DNA of 64,000 nucleotides from Cytophagaceae bacterium (GTDB taxonomy: Bacteria; Bacteroidota; Bacteroidia; Cytophagales; Spirosomataceae), in assembly GCA_024642485.1 (NCBI GenBank), contig JAHEAY010000238.1, positions 1 through 64,000 on the forward strand. Reading direction: 5' to 3'. Numbering within the stretch: the stretch's first letter is position 1; each line of letters starts with the position of its first letter. The position numbers were made by a program, and so were the translations under genes. This document shows, in pieces, positions 21,102-31,369 of the stretch. Under the pieces are notes generated by a model. That model made no database searches. It saw only the letters and a list, made by a program, of their open reading frames with translations, and was not told the DNA's origin.

Positions 21102-22185
21102 TCTTATTTAGCTTCTTGTTGCTATAAAATTCCACGTATAAATTGTATAAATATATTACGAAGCATGTTAATATAAACGAAATCAAAACGCTGATAAAAG
21201 TTACTGGACCATACGTATAATTACCCCTTAATATTGGTAGTTCTGTATCCTCTATAATAGTTAACAAAGGAGCTTCCTTAACTAAGGAAAATTTCAGATT
21301 ATCAAGATTTCTAGAGGCTTCAAAATATAAACCTTGGAGTTGACTACTTGTCATTTGTAATCTTTCTGCAATTATTCTTGCTCGTTGGAATATAATTTGC
21401 TGATTTTGATCATTATAATTAGCTAGCTTACCTTGCGTGTAATATAATGCTGATTGTAAAGAATCAACTCTATTTTCCATTACCTTAAGCAACTCTTTGG
21501 ATTTTTTAGTCTTCGTTTCAATGTAATAATCAGTTACAGTTTTTAGAAATAACTTAGACCACACATAGGCAAGTGTATCGCTTTTCATTTCTACACTTAG
21601 TGTCTGGAAACTTGATTTAGAATTACTTTGAGTTACAACAGTGTTATCCTTTAGATAGCTATAAATTGTATTCAATAAATTTTTATCCTCAGGAGAAAGC
21701 GAATTTAGATCCGGATTATTAAATCTATACGTAAAAAACTGAGGAGGAAGATGTCCCCACTCATTATCTTTTAGTTGACAATGCTCTAAGAAAATATTAC
21801 CAAAATAATCCTCTTGGTTACCATATTTAACCTTAGTTAATAAGGCTTTTCGGTATATAATTCTAGTTTTAAGTAGCTCTTGGAAATTTTCTCCACTAAA
21901 TAACGATGTTCCAGCTGTTGCCCCACCAATTCCTAAGGAAGAAGCGATATCAGCTAAACCTCCTCCACCTCCACCATTATCATTTTCAAGGATAAAAATG
22001 ATCTTAGATTTTACAGTACCCTCTCTACTTCTTTTTATTTCAATGCCTATTCCAATCAACAAACCTAACAATACTCCAAAAGCTATCTTTTTCCATTCTT
22101 TCTTAAGAAAAGGAACAATAACCAATACTTGGATCAATACTGACTTTAAATTATTTTGATTTTCGTTTGATTCTATTTCTTGCAT
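21094..22185 (-). CDS. Wzz-like chain-length determinant / polysaccharide co-polymerase family protein
   Basis: Two terminal TM segments flanking a coiled-coil region; LFSGENFQELLKTRIIYRKAL. Confidence 0.82.
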   Translation of the reverse strand: MQEIESNENQNNLKSVLIQVLVIVPFLKKEWKKIAFGVLLGLLIGIGIEIKRSREGTVKSKIIFILENDNGGGGGGLADIASSLGIGGATAGTSLFSGENFQELLKTRIIYRKALLTKVKYGNQEDYFGNIFLEHCQLKDNEWGHLPPQFFTYRFNNPDLNSLSPEDKNLLNTIYSYLKDNTVVTQSNSKSSFQTLSVEMKSDTLAYVWSKLFLKTVTDYYIETKTKKSKELLKVMENRVDSLQSALYYTQGKLANYNDQNQQIIFQRARIIAERLQMTSSQLQGLYFEASRNLDNLKFSLVKEAPLLTIIEDTELPILRGNYTYGPVTFISVLISFILTCFVIYLYNLYVEFYSNKKLNKND

Positions 22186-22189
22186 AAAA

Positions 22190-24823
22190 TTATTGAGCAG
22201 TAGCTTTAATTAATGTTATAATACCAATGATACTAGTAACAGTCCCTGTCAAAACAGAAACGATTGATACAATTTGTTGACTAGTACTACCTACTTTAAC
22301 TTTCTGTGGAACAATAATTTCTGCTCCTTTCGCTATTTTGGGATAGAATCGTAAAAAAAGTAAATTTTTGGCGCGTTTAACGGACCCATTAGAGTAAAGT
22401 ACATAAATCCTTTTTCTAGCTGAGGAAGATGTAAAACCTCCAGCTTGAGATATATAATCTTTTACTCCAAAAGAGCTTGTATATTTAACTGAATTGGGAT
22501 ACAATACCTCACCAGTTACTTTAACCGTTTGAGGTTCTCTTGGGATATCTAAAATATCCCCCTCATTTAAAAATAAATCATTAACTCCGCCAGGATTGTT
22601 AAGAGCATCAACTAAATCAATTCCAATTGTCTCGTGTTTTGAAACAACTGCTTTTTCTTTATTGATATTGACATTCGAAAAGTTATCCTGAATTTCCGCT
22701 AATTGTTCCGTTTTTTGCTTTTTCTCTGATTCAGAAATTTGGCTTATACGAAGCAACTTAGCTCCTTCTGGAAATGCTTGTCTATTTAGGCCGCCTGCTC
22801 TAGATAAGATATCACTAATTCGTTCGTCTTTTTTCTCTAACCCATAAATCCCAGGATAAAATACTTGACCTTTAACTGTGATAAACTGCTGCAATTCATA
22901 ATTAGGAGAAGATCGAACAAAGACTTCATCAAATGGCTCTAATTCAAATGTCGATGATGATTTATCTAATTCAAGATTTTTGCTTATGGAGAACTTAGCT
23001 ATTTCTGCTATTTGAGAATTAATTAAATCCTTATTATCGATCGCTGTATTTTTCTTTCTTCTTACTACTTCAACATAACCTGTCGCCGCAGACTCCCGTA
23101 AACCACCGCCTTTCAAAATTAAATCTTCCACTGTCATTTTTTCAATGAAAGGTAGTGTTAATTTAACTTGTCTATTCAACAACGAATTAGCAGCATTATT
23201 AGATTTCAAATCTTCTGAAATTTCACTGACAGCTTCTGCCCCATCTAAGTTGACAGCACGATTTGTTGATACTTCTAAATCTTTAACATCATTATCAAAA
23301 TTACCACTTAAATTATCCTTTGAAGATTCGATATTTTCTGAATTTGCAATATTAGTCCGTTGCTTATTTTTGTCTTTATTAGTCTCTCTTGTGCCATTGA
23401 TTTCGCCATGCAGCGTAACAGTATAAGCTTCTCTTAATTCTAATTTAGAATAAACATATATTTTATCTTCACGTTTCAAAGCAATATCCTTGGATGTATT
23501 TGCCATTAAATCTGTGAAATTCACCGATATACTTTGTGGATTTAAATCATCTCCAAGTCTTTGGATATTAATTCTTCCTACAAATGCGTTTTCTTTTAAT
23601 CCACCAGCACTTTGTAATAATTTCTTTAATGTTGGATTATTTTCCAATGAAAATACGCCTGGTCTAAAAACTTCACCAATAACTTCTAATCGATTTTCAA
23701 ACCTGTCAAAATTTATCGGATCTATTTGTATTATATCCCCCGACTTAGGTAAAAAGGAATTTAAAACATCAGCATTTAAATCAATAAGTTTTCTTTCTAT
23801 ATTGGTAAAGCGGGTAATTTTAACTTTTTCTTTAAAGGCATCTTCTGTAAAGCCACCTGCAAAATTATTGATAATAAAATCTAATTTTTCGGTTGGCAAA
23901 ACCTCAAAAATTCCTGTTTTTTTGACTTTGCCTTTTAATTCAATTCTTGATTTATAAACACCTACTTTAATAATATCTTGATCATGAATCAACATGTCAT
24001 TCTTAGAATAACCTTGCGTCAAAATATCATACAAATCTATTGTACTAATTACACGATTATGTCTAATTAATTGTATTTCTCTGAATGTTCCATTTTCGTT
24101 TGGTCCACCAGCCAGATATAATACGTTAAAAACACGAGCAAGCGATGGAACAGAATATGTTCCAGGGAAAGAAACCTCCCCTTGAATTGTTACACTGACT
24201 GTTCTAATATTACCTAATGAAATACTAGCATATAAATTTGTGGAACTCATATTAGAGCCCGCTTTCTTTAATCCGACAAATATTGCGGATAACTTTTTTA
24301 TTAATCTAGATTTGACTTCTTCTATTGTAAGTCCTGCTACATAGACGTTGCCAATTTTATTGATTTTAACAAACCCATCAGGATTAACAATTAAATTGTA
24401 ATGTTCTTCTGAATATCCGTTAATATCAACAATAATTTCATCATCAGGCCCTACAACATAATTTTGAGGAGTTGCAATCTTTAAATTTGGCTCAAAAGTC
24501 CCCCCTTTATTATTAAAAATTGAATACCCAAAAATCTTCTTTCTAAGATTCGTTATGGCAGTGTCCGACTTGATTATTTCATTTGATTTTTGAATCGAAG
24601 TTATCCGAGCATTTGAAATGCTATCGTTTGTAATTCGCTCTTTAGGGGCATATATTACTTCTCTCCTTGCTGATTTGCTTGGAGATTTAGGCTGATAGAT
24701 TCCATTACTTCCTTGATTAGTTGTATTAATATGAGAATTGAATGGCATCAATTGAGCCCACACATTAATCGTGCAAATCAAAACAAGTATTGTAATGAGA
24801 ATTTTTTTCATTTCGTCTTTCAA
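22190..24823 (-). CDS. Polysaccharide export protein with multiple SLBB domains (Wza-like)
   Basis: YVVGPDDEIIVDINGYSEEHYNLIVNPDGFVKINKIGNVYVAGLT (Poly_export) and repeated SLBB units such as VTIQGEVSFPGTYSVP, IEVIGEVFRPGVFSL, VTGEVLYPNSVKY. Confidence 0.9.
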   Translation of the reverse strand: MKDEMKKILITILVLICTINVWAQLMPFNSHINTTNQGSNGIYQPKSPSKSARREVIYAPKERITNDSISNARITSIQKSNEIIKSDTAITNLRKKIFGYSIFNNKGGTFEPNLKIATPQNYVVGPDDEIIVDINGYSEEHYNLIVNPDGFVKINKIGNVYVAGLTIEEVKSRLIKKLSAIFVGLKKAGSNMSSTNLYASISLGNIRTVSVTIQGEVSFPGTYSVPSLARVFNVLYLAGGPNENGTFREIQLIRHNRVISTIDLYDILTQGYSKNDMLIHDQDIIKVGVYKSRIELKGKVKKTGIFEVLPTEKLDFIINNFAGGFTEDAFKEKVKITRFTNIERKLIDLNADVLNSFLPKSGDIIQIDPINFDRFENRLEVIGEVFRPGVFSLENNPTLKKLLQSAGGLKENAFVGRINIQRLGDDLNPQSISVNFTDLMANTSKDIALKREDKIYVYSKLELREAYTVTLHGEINGTRETNKDKNKQRTNIANSENIESSKDNLSGNFDNDVKDLEVSTNRAVNLDGAEAVSEISEDLKSNNAANSLLNRQVKLTLPFIEKMTVEDLILKGGGLRESAATGYVEVVRRKKNTAIDNKDLINSQIAEIAKFSISKNLELDKSSSTFELEPFDEVFVRSSPNYELQQFITVKGQVFYPGIYGLEKKDERISDILSRAGGLNRQAFPEGAKLLRISQISESEKKQKTEQLAEIQDNFSNVNINKEKAVVSKHETIGIDLVDALNNPGGVNDLFLNEGDILDIPREPQTVKVTGEVLYPNSVKYTSSFGVKDYISQAGGFTSSSARKRIYVLYSNGSVKRAKNLLFLRFYPKIAKGAEIIVPQKVKVGSTSQQIVSIVSVLTGTVTSIIGIITLIKATAQ

Positions 24824-24914
24824 TAAAGTATTTTAGCAAATTAGTCCGCAAAGTAACTCAAAAAAAACAATTTTTCATTCATGTGTTAGCATAAAATATT
24901 TATTCAAAATACGC

Positions 24915-24922
24915 TATATTTG
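24915..24922 (+). promoter_or_regulatory. Candidate Bacteroidota -7 box upstream of parE
   Basis: TATATTTG matching TAnnTTTG, 30 nt upstream of ATG; no clear -33 box. Confidence 0.4.
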
Positions 24923-24951
24923 AATCTAAATTCATTTTTTAAATCATATCA

Positions 24952-26826
24952 ATGGATATCAATAATACACCTATTTACAACGACGACAGTATTCGGTCAC
25001 TTGATTGGAAGGAACATATTCGCTTACGTCCCGGTATGTATATAGGTAAATTGGGGGATGGTTCATCCGTTGATGATGGTATTTATGTCCTTGTGAAAGA
25101 AATCATGGATAACTCCATCGATGAACACATGATGGGAAATGGTAAAAATATAGATATTAAAATATCTGACCAAAAGGTGGAAGTGCGAGATTACGGTCGG
25201 GGAATTCCTTTAGGTAAAGTCATTGATTGCGTTTCAAAAATTAACACTGGGGGCAAGTACGATTCAGGTGCTTTCCAAAAATCAGTTGGATTAAATGGGG
25301 TCGGTACAAAAGCTACGAATGCTTTATCAAACTACTTCAAGGTACAATCTTACCGTGACGGACAAACAAAGTGGGCTGAATTCAGCAAGGGAGAATTAAC
25401 GAATGAGTCAAAAGGCTTAGAAAGCACATCAAGTAAGAGCGGAACATTTATCTGTTTTGAACCTGACAATACCATCTTTAAGAATTATCATTTTATCCCC
25501 CAGTTTCTTGACAATTTATTTTGGAACTATGCATTTCTTAATGCTGGACTTACAATCAATTTTAATGGGGAAAAATATTTCTCCCAAAATGGATTGTTAG
25601 ATTTGTTATCTAAGAAAACCAATGCAGAGGAAAATCGTTACCCAATTATTCATTTAAAGGGTAATGATATCGAATTAGCAATTACTCATAATAACCAATA
25701 CGGAGAAGAATACTATTCATTTGTCAACGGTCAAAATACAACGCAAGGTGGAACTCACTTAGCGGCATTTCGTGAGGCTATTGTCCGAACTGTTCGGGAG
25801 TTCTTCAAAAAAGATTTTGATCCTTCAGATGTACGCGCAAGCATTGTGGGAGCAATTGCTATTCGCGTTCAAGAACCGGTTTTCGAATCTCAAACGAAAA
25901 CAAAATTAGGTTCAACCAATATTTCCCCTGATTCATCTTCCTCTTCCATTAGAACATTCGTGGGGGATTTTGTCAAAACGGAATTAGACAATTACCTACA
26001 CCAAAATCCAGCAGCTGCAGATGCCATGTTAAAACGCATTTTGCAATCAGAAAGAGAAAGAAAAGACATCGCAGGTATAAAAAAGCTTGCGAATGAGCGT
26101 GCTAAAAAAGCCAACTTGCATAATAAAAAATTACGTGATTGTCGGGTCCATTTAACAGATGATAAAGCAGAAGCCCGACAAGAAACAATACTTTTTATTA
26201 CCGAAGGGGATTCGGCCAGTGGTAGTATTACTAAGTCACGTGATGTACAAACGCAAGCTGTGTTTAGTTTACGGGGTAAACCTCTGAATAGCTTTGGACT
26301 GACTAAGAAGATCGTTTACGAAAATGAAGAGTTTAATTTATTGCAACATGCGCTAGATATTGAAGATAGCTTAGATAACTTACGCTACAATAAAATTGTG
26401 ATAGCTACGGATGCCGACGTTGATGGGATGCATATTCGATTACTTATCCTCACATTTTTCTTGCAGTTTTTCCCTGATTTAGTTCGTAATGGCCATTTGT
26501 ATATTTTGGAGACTCCCCTATTCCGTGTTAGAAATAAGAAAGAGACAATCTATTGTTACACAGACGAAGAACGTAGAAATGCCATTGAGAAATTAGGCCC
26601 CAAACCGGAAATCACACGATTCAAGGGATTAGGAGAAATCTCGCCTGAGGAATTTGGTGAATTCATTGGCGAAAATATTAAGATTGAACCCGTTATATTA
26701 GAAAAAGACTTTACTATTCCTCAGTTATTAACTTACTACATGGGTAAAAACACGCCTGAGCGTCAAAAATTCATTATTGAGAACTTGGTAATCGAGAAAG
26801 ATTTGGAAGAAGTACTCTTAACCTAA
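24952..26826 (+). CDS. parE: DNA topoisomerase IV subunit B
   Basis: [21 protein letters not shown]-like region [41 protein letters not shown]. Confidence 0.94.
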   Translation: MDINNTPIYNDDSIRSLDWKEHIRLRPGMYIGKLGDGSSVDDGIYVLVKEIMDNSIDEHMMGNGKNIDIKISDQKVEVRDYGRGIPLGKVIDCVSKINTGGKYDSGAFQKSVGLNGVGTKATNALSNYFKVQSYRDGQTKWAEFSKGELTNESKGLESTSSKSGTFICFEPDNTIFKNYHFIPQFLDNLFWNYAFLNAGLTINFNGEKYFSQNGLLDLLSKKTNAEENRYPIIHLKGNDIELAITHNNQYGEEYYSFVNGQNTTQGGTHLAAFREAIVRTVREFFKKDFDPSDVRASIVGAIAIRVQEPVFESQTKTKLGSTNISPDSSSSSIRTFVGDFVKTELDNYLHQNPAAADAMLKRILQSERERKDIAGIKKLANERAKKANLHNKKLRDCRVHLTDDKAEARQETILFITEGDSASGSITKSRDVQTQAVFSLRGKPLNSFGLTKKIVYENEEFNLLQHALDIEDSLDNLRYNKIVIATDADVDGMHIRLLILTFFLQFFPDLVRNGHLYILETPLFRVRNKKETIYCYTDEERRNAIEKLGPKPEITRFKGLGEISPEEFGEFIGENIKIEPVILEKDFTIPQLLTYYMGKNTPERQKFIIENLVIEKDLEEVLLT

Positions 26827-27131
26827 TCGTTTATCAAAATTAACTGTTCTAATTCGTGCAAGACCTTCAATAATTGAAGGTCTTTTGCTTTTTCTATACC
26901 TAGTTCCGCAACATGAGTTCCCTCGTCTATCCGGTCTAAGGTGTAAAATAGTTCTGCCAACGTATAATAACTAGGATGATAATCAGGGTGATTCTTTATT
27001 AGATCCTGTAGAATCAAAATGCATGATTCTGTATTCCCAATTGACCGTTCCTCTACCGCCAAAAAATAGTAATTTAATGGATTTTGAGGATCTTCCTTGA
27101 TTTCGTTTAAAATAAATTCGCTCCGATTCAT
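26823..27131 (-). CDS. Small tetratricopeptide-repeat protein
   Basis: 102 aa; [55 protein letters not shown] pattern. Confidence 0.72.
   Translation of the reverse strand: MNRSEFILNEIKEDPQNPLNYYFLAVEERSIGNTESCILILQDLIKNHPDYHPSYYTLAELFYTLDRIDEGTHVAELGIEKAKDLQLLKVLHELEQLILIND
26861..26893 (+). terminator. Candidate parE intrinsic terminator inside the convergent TPR gene
   Basis: AGACCTTCAA-taa-TTGAAGGTCT perfect 10-bp stem followed by TTTGCTTTTTC. Confidence 0.65.
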
Positions 27132-27179
27132 TGTCTTAATAGAAAGAATTTAGTATGCTTGCATAACAATTTGATGCCT

Positions 27180-27917
27180 ATGAAAATATTAGTTTGTATT
27201 TCCGCTGTTCCGGACACAACTTCAAAGATAAGTTTAAGTTCGAACAATTTTGTTAACCTTGACGGTTTGACGTTAATTACGGGTCCATATGAGGATTATG
27301 CTTTATCAAGAGCTATTGAGATTAAAGAAGCCGATCCCAACAATATTGAAATTGTGATATTTCATGTCGGACCGGATTCATCTGAAGCCATTATTCGCAA
27401 ATGTCTTGCATTAGGAGCTGATTCCGCTGTCCGAGTAAATACAAAAGCGAATGATTCCTTTCAGGTAGCTCAAGAAATTGCAAGTTTCGTTAAAGAAAAT
27501 TCGTTTGATTTGATTTTAATGGGTAAAGAGTCTATTGATTACAATACGGGACTCGTTCATCAATATACCGCTTCCCTACTTGGTTGGAATCATTTTAGTC
27601 CTGTGATGAATTTGGATGTTATCAATAATTCAACTTGCAACATTAAAGTTGAATCTTCAGTTGGTACGGTGCAATTATCCAGTGATCTACCCCTCGTACT
27701 AGGTTGTCAAGAACCGATTGCTGAATGGAAAATTCCTTCAATGCGTGGAATTATGGCCGCAAGAGCAAAGAATATTGTTCTGAGAGAATCTCAATTTGAT
27801 TTTGGCTTAGCCTATATTAAAGATGAGGTTAATGACCAAAAGCGAAAAGGACAAATGTTTCAGCGTGAGAACTTAAATGAATTAATTGAAATTATTAAAA
27901 AAGAGGTAAGAGCATGA
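27180..27917 (+). CDS. etfB: Electron transfer flavoprotein subunit beta
   Basis: MKILVCISAVPDTTSKI; DLILMGKESIDYNTGLVHQYTASLLGWN; followed by etfA. Confidence 0.9.
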   Translation: MKILVCISAVPDTTSKISLSSNNFVNLDGLTLITGPYEDYALSRAIEIKEADPNNIEIVIFHVGPDSSEAIIRKCLALGADSAVRVNTKANDSFQVAQEIASFVKENSFDLILMGKESIDYNTGLVHQYTASLLGWNHFSPVMNLDVINNSTCNIKVESSVGTVQLSSDLPLVLGCQEPIAEWKIPSMRGIMAARAKNIVLRESQFDFGLAYIKDEVNDQKRKGQMFQRENLNELIEIIKKEVRA

Positions 27918-28861
27918 AAAATATAGCAGCATTCATTGACATTAACGCTGGAAAATTAAGTTCACGTTCCGCGTCAATAATTCATTTAATTCAAGGGCTT
28001 CAACAAATCAATGAAACACCAATTAAGGTAGATTTATACGTATTTAGTCCTATTGATCAAATAGAGATTCCCACAGTAAGCTCTGTTTCTTTACTTGAAA
28101 TAGTTAATTTGGATGATTCTGGCATATTATCCAGAAACCAAATAGATGCTATTTTATCAAAATTCAATAGCGAAGGTTATGACTTACTGTTAGGGTATAA
28201 ATCAACTTTTGTTGATTCCATCATGACGCGGGCAAGTACTGAATTAAAATTGCCTTTAATCCCACAAATTGTATCGATTGATTTGGCGCCAACAGAAATG
28301 ATGATAAAACAAAGCATTTTTAGTGGAAAAGCTTTAAGTAATTTGAAAATAGGATACGCGAGTGTTTTGCAATTTAATCCATCTTTTGAGTATAAGTCTC
28401 TACATGATTCATTAATGAAAGTTGAAAGTGTAAAGTTGGCGTTACCCAACTCAACTTCTTTTTCAGTGAGTGCCATCAACAAGGTTCCTCAGGGCGCTAA
28501 TTTAGCTGATGCTAATTACGTAGTAGGTGCAGGTAGAGGTTTGAAAGATCCGAGTAATTGGGGCATGATTGAGGAATTAGCTACCAAATTAGGTGCAGCT
28601 ACAGCTTGTTCTAAGCCAGTATCAGATATCAATTGGAGGCCTCACAGTGAGCACGTAGGTCAAACAGGAATTAAAATAGCTCCAAAACTATATATTGCTT
28701 GCGGAATTTCAGGTGCGATACAGCATTTGGCAGGAGTAAATGGATCTAAAACAATCGTTGTCATTAATAATGACCCAGAAGCGCCATTTTTTAAATATGC
28801 AGATTATGGTGTTGTCGGTGATGTATTTGATGTTATTCCAGAAATTGTAAAAAATCTTTAA
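27914..28861 (+). CDS. etfA: Electron transfer flavoprotein subunit alpha
   Basis: VVGAGRGLKDPSNWGMIEELATKLGAATACSKPVSD; HVGQTGIKIAPKLYIACGISGAIQHLAG FAD-binding signature. Confidence 0.93.
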   Translation: MKNIAAFIDINAGKLSSRSASIIHLIQGLQQINETPIKVDLYVFSPIDQIEIPTVSSVSLLEIVNLDDSGILSRNQIDAILSKFNSEGYDLLLGYKSTFVDSIMTRASTELKLPLIPQIVSIDLAPTEMMIKQSIFSGKALSNLKIGYASVLQFNPSFEYKSLHDSLMKVESVKLALPNSTSFSVSAINKVPQGANLADANYVVGAGRGLKDPSNWGMIEELATKLGAATACSKPVSDINWRPHSEHVGQTGIKIAPKLYIACGISGAIQHLAGVNGSKTIVVINNDPEAPFFKYADYGVVGDVFDVIPEIVKNL

Positions 28862-28914
28862 AATAGGCTTCATAAGGCGTTTGTTTGCTTATCTTTGTAT
28901 TTTATTAAAATACG

Positions 28915-29487
28915 TTGGGAGAGCTCATAAAATTGCAAGTTGTTTCATTAAGTCCAAGTGCTGCTGGAGCAAGTTCTTATATTTTATTTTTACAAGCTGA
29001 CCAGGGAAATCACTTAGGATTTCCCATGGTTATTGGTTTAACAGAAGCTCAGGCCATTTCGATGTTCATGGAGGAAATTGTACCTGCTAGACCATTGACT
29101 CATGATTTATTTGCCAATTTTATCAAGGAGTCTTCAATACAAATTTCATTTGTTGAAATTACGTCTTTTCAAGATGGTGTTTTCTTTGCTAAAATTCATG
29201 CAAGGTCATCGAATGGAGAATTTTTACTTGATGCAAGACCATCCGATTCAATAGCTCTTGGCTTAAGATTAAATGTTGGTATCTATATTTCAGAATCTTT
29301 GTTATCCGAAATTGCCATTCCAATGGATGTTTTACATTCAGATGATGATGAAATTTTAGAAATGAATACTAAGTCTTTAAGTGAAATAACTGCTGAATTA
29401 GAGTTTTCATTGGAAAAAGCGTTGGCAGAGGAAAATTATGAGGAAGCAGCTCGTTTAAGAGACCAATTAAATCAATTAACTAAATAA
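28915..29487 (+). CDS. Bifunctional nuclease (DUF151) family protein with C-terminal UVR motif, TTG start
   Basis: LPMVIGLTEAQAISM-like segment FPMVIGLTEAQAISMFMEEI; DARPSDSIALGLRL; C-terminal LEKALAEENYEEAARLRDQLNQL UVR motif. Confidence 0.85.
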   Translation: MGELIKLQVVSLSPSAAGASSYILFLQADQGNHLGFPMVIGLTEAQAISMFMEEIVPARPLTHDLFANFIKESSIQISFVEITSFQDGVFFAKIHARSSNGEFLLDARPSDSIALGLRLNVGIYISESLLSEIAIPMDVLHSDDDEILEMNTKSLSEITAELEFSLEKALAEENYEEAARLRDQLNQLTK

Positions 29488-29488
29488 T

Positions 29489-30361
29489 ATGCGTTACTCG
29501 AAAGGGAAAGCTCAGGCGACTAATCAAATTATTGTAATCAGTATTGCCTGCTTGTCGGTCATTATTTCTTTACTTTTTCAGCTGTTAAGCGGCGCTTATA
29601 CTTGGGGTGAGAGTATTCAATCACAAATGAAAGTTTATGTTTATTTGGATGACTCTCTACAAACTAATCAAATAGATTCTACGATTCAGGTACTTAAAAA
29701 AAGGAATGAAATAAATGCGGCAAAAATTCAATTTGTTGATAAACAAATTATTGCAAAAGACTTCTTAAATACAACGCATGAAAATTTTGATGAATTATTG
29801 GGGGATATAAACCCTTTTAAAAATTCAATTATTTTAGAATTAAAACCATCATTCAGAAATAAAGTTAGTTTTGAAAAATTGGCAACAGAACTAAGAAGTT
29901 CTACGGGTATTTACGAAGTTACTTATCCAGAAAATTATTTAGATCTAATCATTCCTAAAATTAAAGTAATATCAAGCGCAGCTATCATTTTTATTTGTTT
30001 AATAGCTTTGATTGTTTATTTTCAAATTAGTAACTATACGAAATTGCATATTCATGCCAATCGGACATTAATTAAATCGATGCAATTATTAGGTTCTACG
30101 AATGGTTTTATCATGAAACCCTATTTGTTAAAATCTGTTATTCTAGGGTTACTGGGTGCTATTTTAGGTTATTTAATAACGAATGTATTTTACTTTTACA
30201 TCAATAATCAAATTCCTGAATTAACCAGTTATTTATTTAATGTTACTAACCAAGTCATTATATTAATTGGTACGCTTGTTATTGCTGTTACTTTCAGTTT
30301 AATAAGCACCTTGTTGACCTTAAATAAGTACTTGAAAATATCTGGATCAAACCTATATTAA
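29489..30361 (+). CDS. ftsX: Cell division protein FtsX-like permease
   Basis: Four-TM topology, N-terminal QSQMKVYVYLDDSLQ; SMQLLGSTNGFIMKPYLLKSVILGLLGAILGYL. Confidence 0.85.
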   Translation: MRYSKGKAQATNQIIVISIACLSVIISLLFQLLSGAYTWGESIQSQMKVYVYLDDSLQTNQIDSTIQVLKKRNEINAAKIQFVDKQIIAKDFLNTTHENFDELLGDINPFKNSIILELKPSFRNKVSFEKLATELRSSTGIYEVTYPENYLDLIIPKIKVISSAAIIFICLIALIVYFQISNYTKLHIHANRTLIKSMQLLGSTNGFIMKPYLLKSVILGLLGAILGYLITNVFYFYINNQIPELTSYLFNVTNQVIILIGTLVIAVTFSLISTLLTLNKYLKISGSNLY

Positions 30362-30362
30362 G

Positions 30363-30578
30363 ATGAATAAAAATTCAAATCATTCCGCTTTTCCATTAGA
30401 TACAAAAAGCATCTATATCTTACTTACAGGTATTAGCATTATGTTTATTGGTTTCTATATTATGACCTTAGATAAAGAGCCTTTTGGCTTCGGATTTTTA
30501 GGTTTAACCTTGGGACCTATTTTAGTATTAGCTGGGGTAATAATTCCTATTTTCGCTTTATTTAGAATTAGGAAGTAA
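30363..30578 (+). CDS. DUF3098 family small two-TM protein
   Basis: 71 aa; FPLDTKSIYILLTGISIMFIGFYIMTLDKEPFGFGFLGLTLGPILVLAGVIIPIFALFR. Confidence 0.8.
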   Translation: MNKNSNHSAFPLDTKSIYILLTGISIMFIGFYIMTLDKEPFGFGFLGLTLGPILVLAGVIIPIFALFRIRK

Positions 30579-31369
30579 TGGTAAGTAATTTCGAAGCAAT
30601 CGTTTTAGGAATTATAGAGGGACTAACGGAATTTCTACCTGTTTCATCAACTGCGCACCTGATAATAGGTGAGTATTTTATGAAAATTCCTCCAAGTAAT
30701 TTCTTGAATTTTTTGACCATTTTTATTCAGCTTGGAGCTATTGCCGCTGTCCCTTTTTTGTATTTTAAGCGACTCACTAGTTCTTTTTCAATCTATCGTT
30801 TTGTTAGCATATCTTTTATTCCGGCAGTAATACTAGGAGTTGCCTTTGATGATTTATTAGAATCACTATTTCAAGGATATTACTTTATTGCGGTCTCTTG
30901 GGTAGTAGGCGGAATCATTTTAGTACGAATTGATATTTGGATGCGTAATCAAAAGCCTTCTTGTTATGATGTAGCGGAATTAAGTATAATTCAAGCAGTT
31001 AAAATCGGTTTTTATCAGTGTATTGCGATGATTCCCGGGGTATCTAGATCAGGTGCCTCCATTGTAGGAGCTCGGCTTTCAGGACTAAGTCACCAAGCTG
31101 CGGTAGAGTATTCTTTTTTGTTGGGAATTCCCACAATTCTAGGTGCCTGTGCGAAGAAAATTTGGGATTATCGATCTGATGTACCCCAGTTCTTAGACTT
31201 TGATCATTTACCTGTTTTAGCAATTTCTTTTGTGATTAGTTTTATCATTGCTTTATTGACCATACGTTTTATGGTGAATATTGTTTCAAAATATGGATTT
31301 AAATACTTTGGCTATTATCGAATGATAGCTGGTGTTCTTCTTGGATTAGCTTTATGGATGAACTTGTAG
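30578..31369 (+). CDS. uppP: Undecaprenyl-diphosphatase (BacA/UppP)
   Basis: GIIEGLTEFLPVSSTAHLII and IPGVSRSGASIVGARLSGLS motifs. Confidence 0.95.
   Translation: MVSNFEAIVLGIIEGLTEFLPVSSTAHLIIGEYFMKIPPSNFLNFLTIFIQLGAIAAVPFLYFKRLTSSFSIYRFVSISFIPAVILGVAFDDLLESLFQGYYFIAVSWVVGGIILVRIDIWMRNQKPSCYDVAELSIIQAVKIGFYQCIAMIPGVSRSGASIVGARLSGLSHQAAVEYSFLLGIPTILGACAKKIWDYRSDVPQFLDFDHLPVLAISFVISFIIALLTIRFMVNIVSKYGFKYFGYYRMIAGVLLGLALWMNL

Noticed and set aside
21960-21990. Run of six glycines in the Wzz-like protein
   Set aside because: Simple low-complexity codon run (cctcctccacctccaccatt on plus strand); Gly-rich loops are common in this family
23145-23957. Two plus-strand ORFs (93 and 155 aa) antisense to the SLBB export gene
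   Set aside because: Antisense to a clear CDS; Ser/Leu-rich translation is an artefact of the low-complexity and SLBB coding sequence
3378-26826. parC and parE separated by about 19 kb as a rearrangement
   Set aside because: Separated topoisomerase IV subunit genes are common in many bacteria; no rearrangement signature seen
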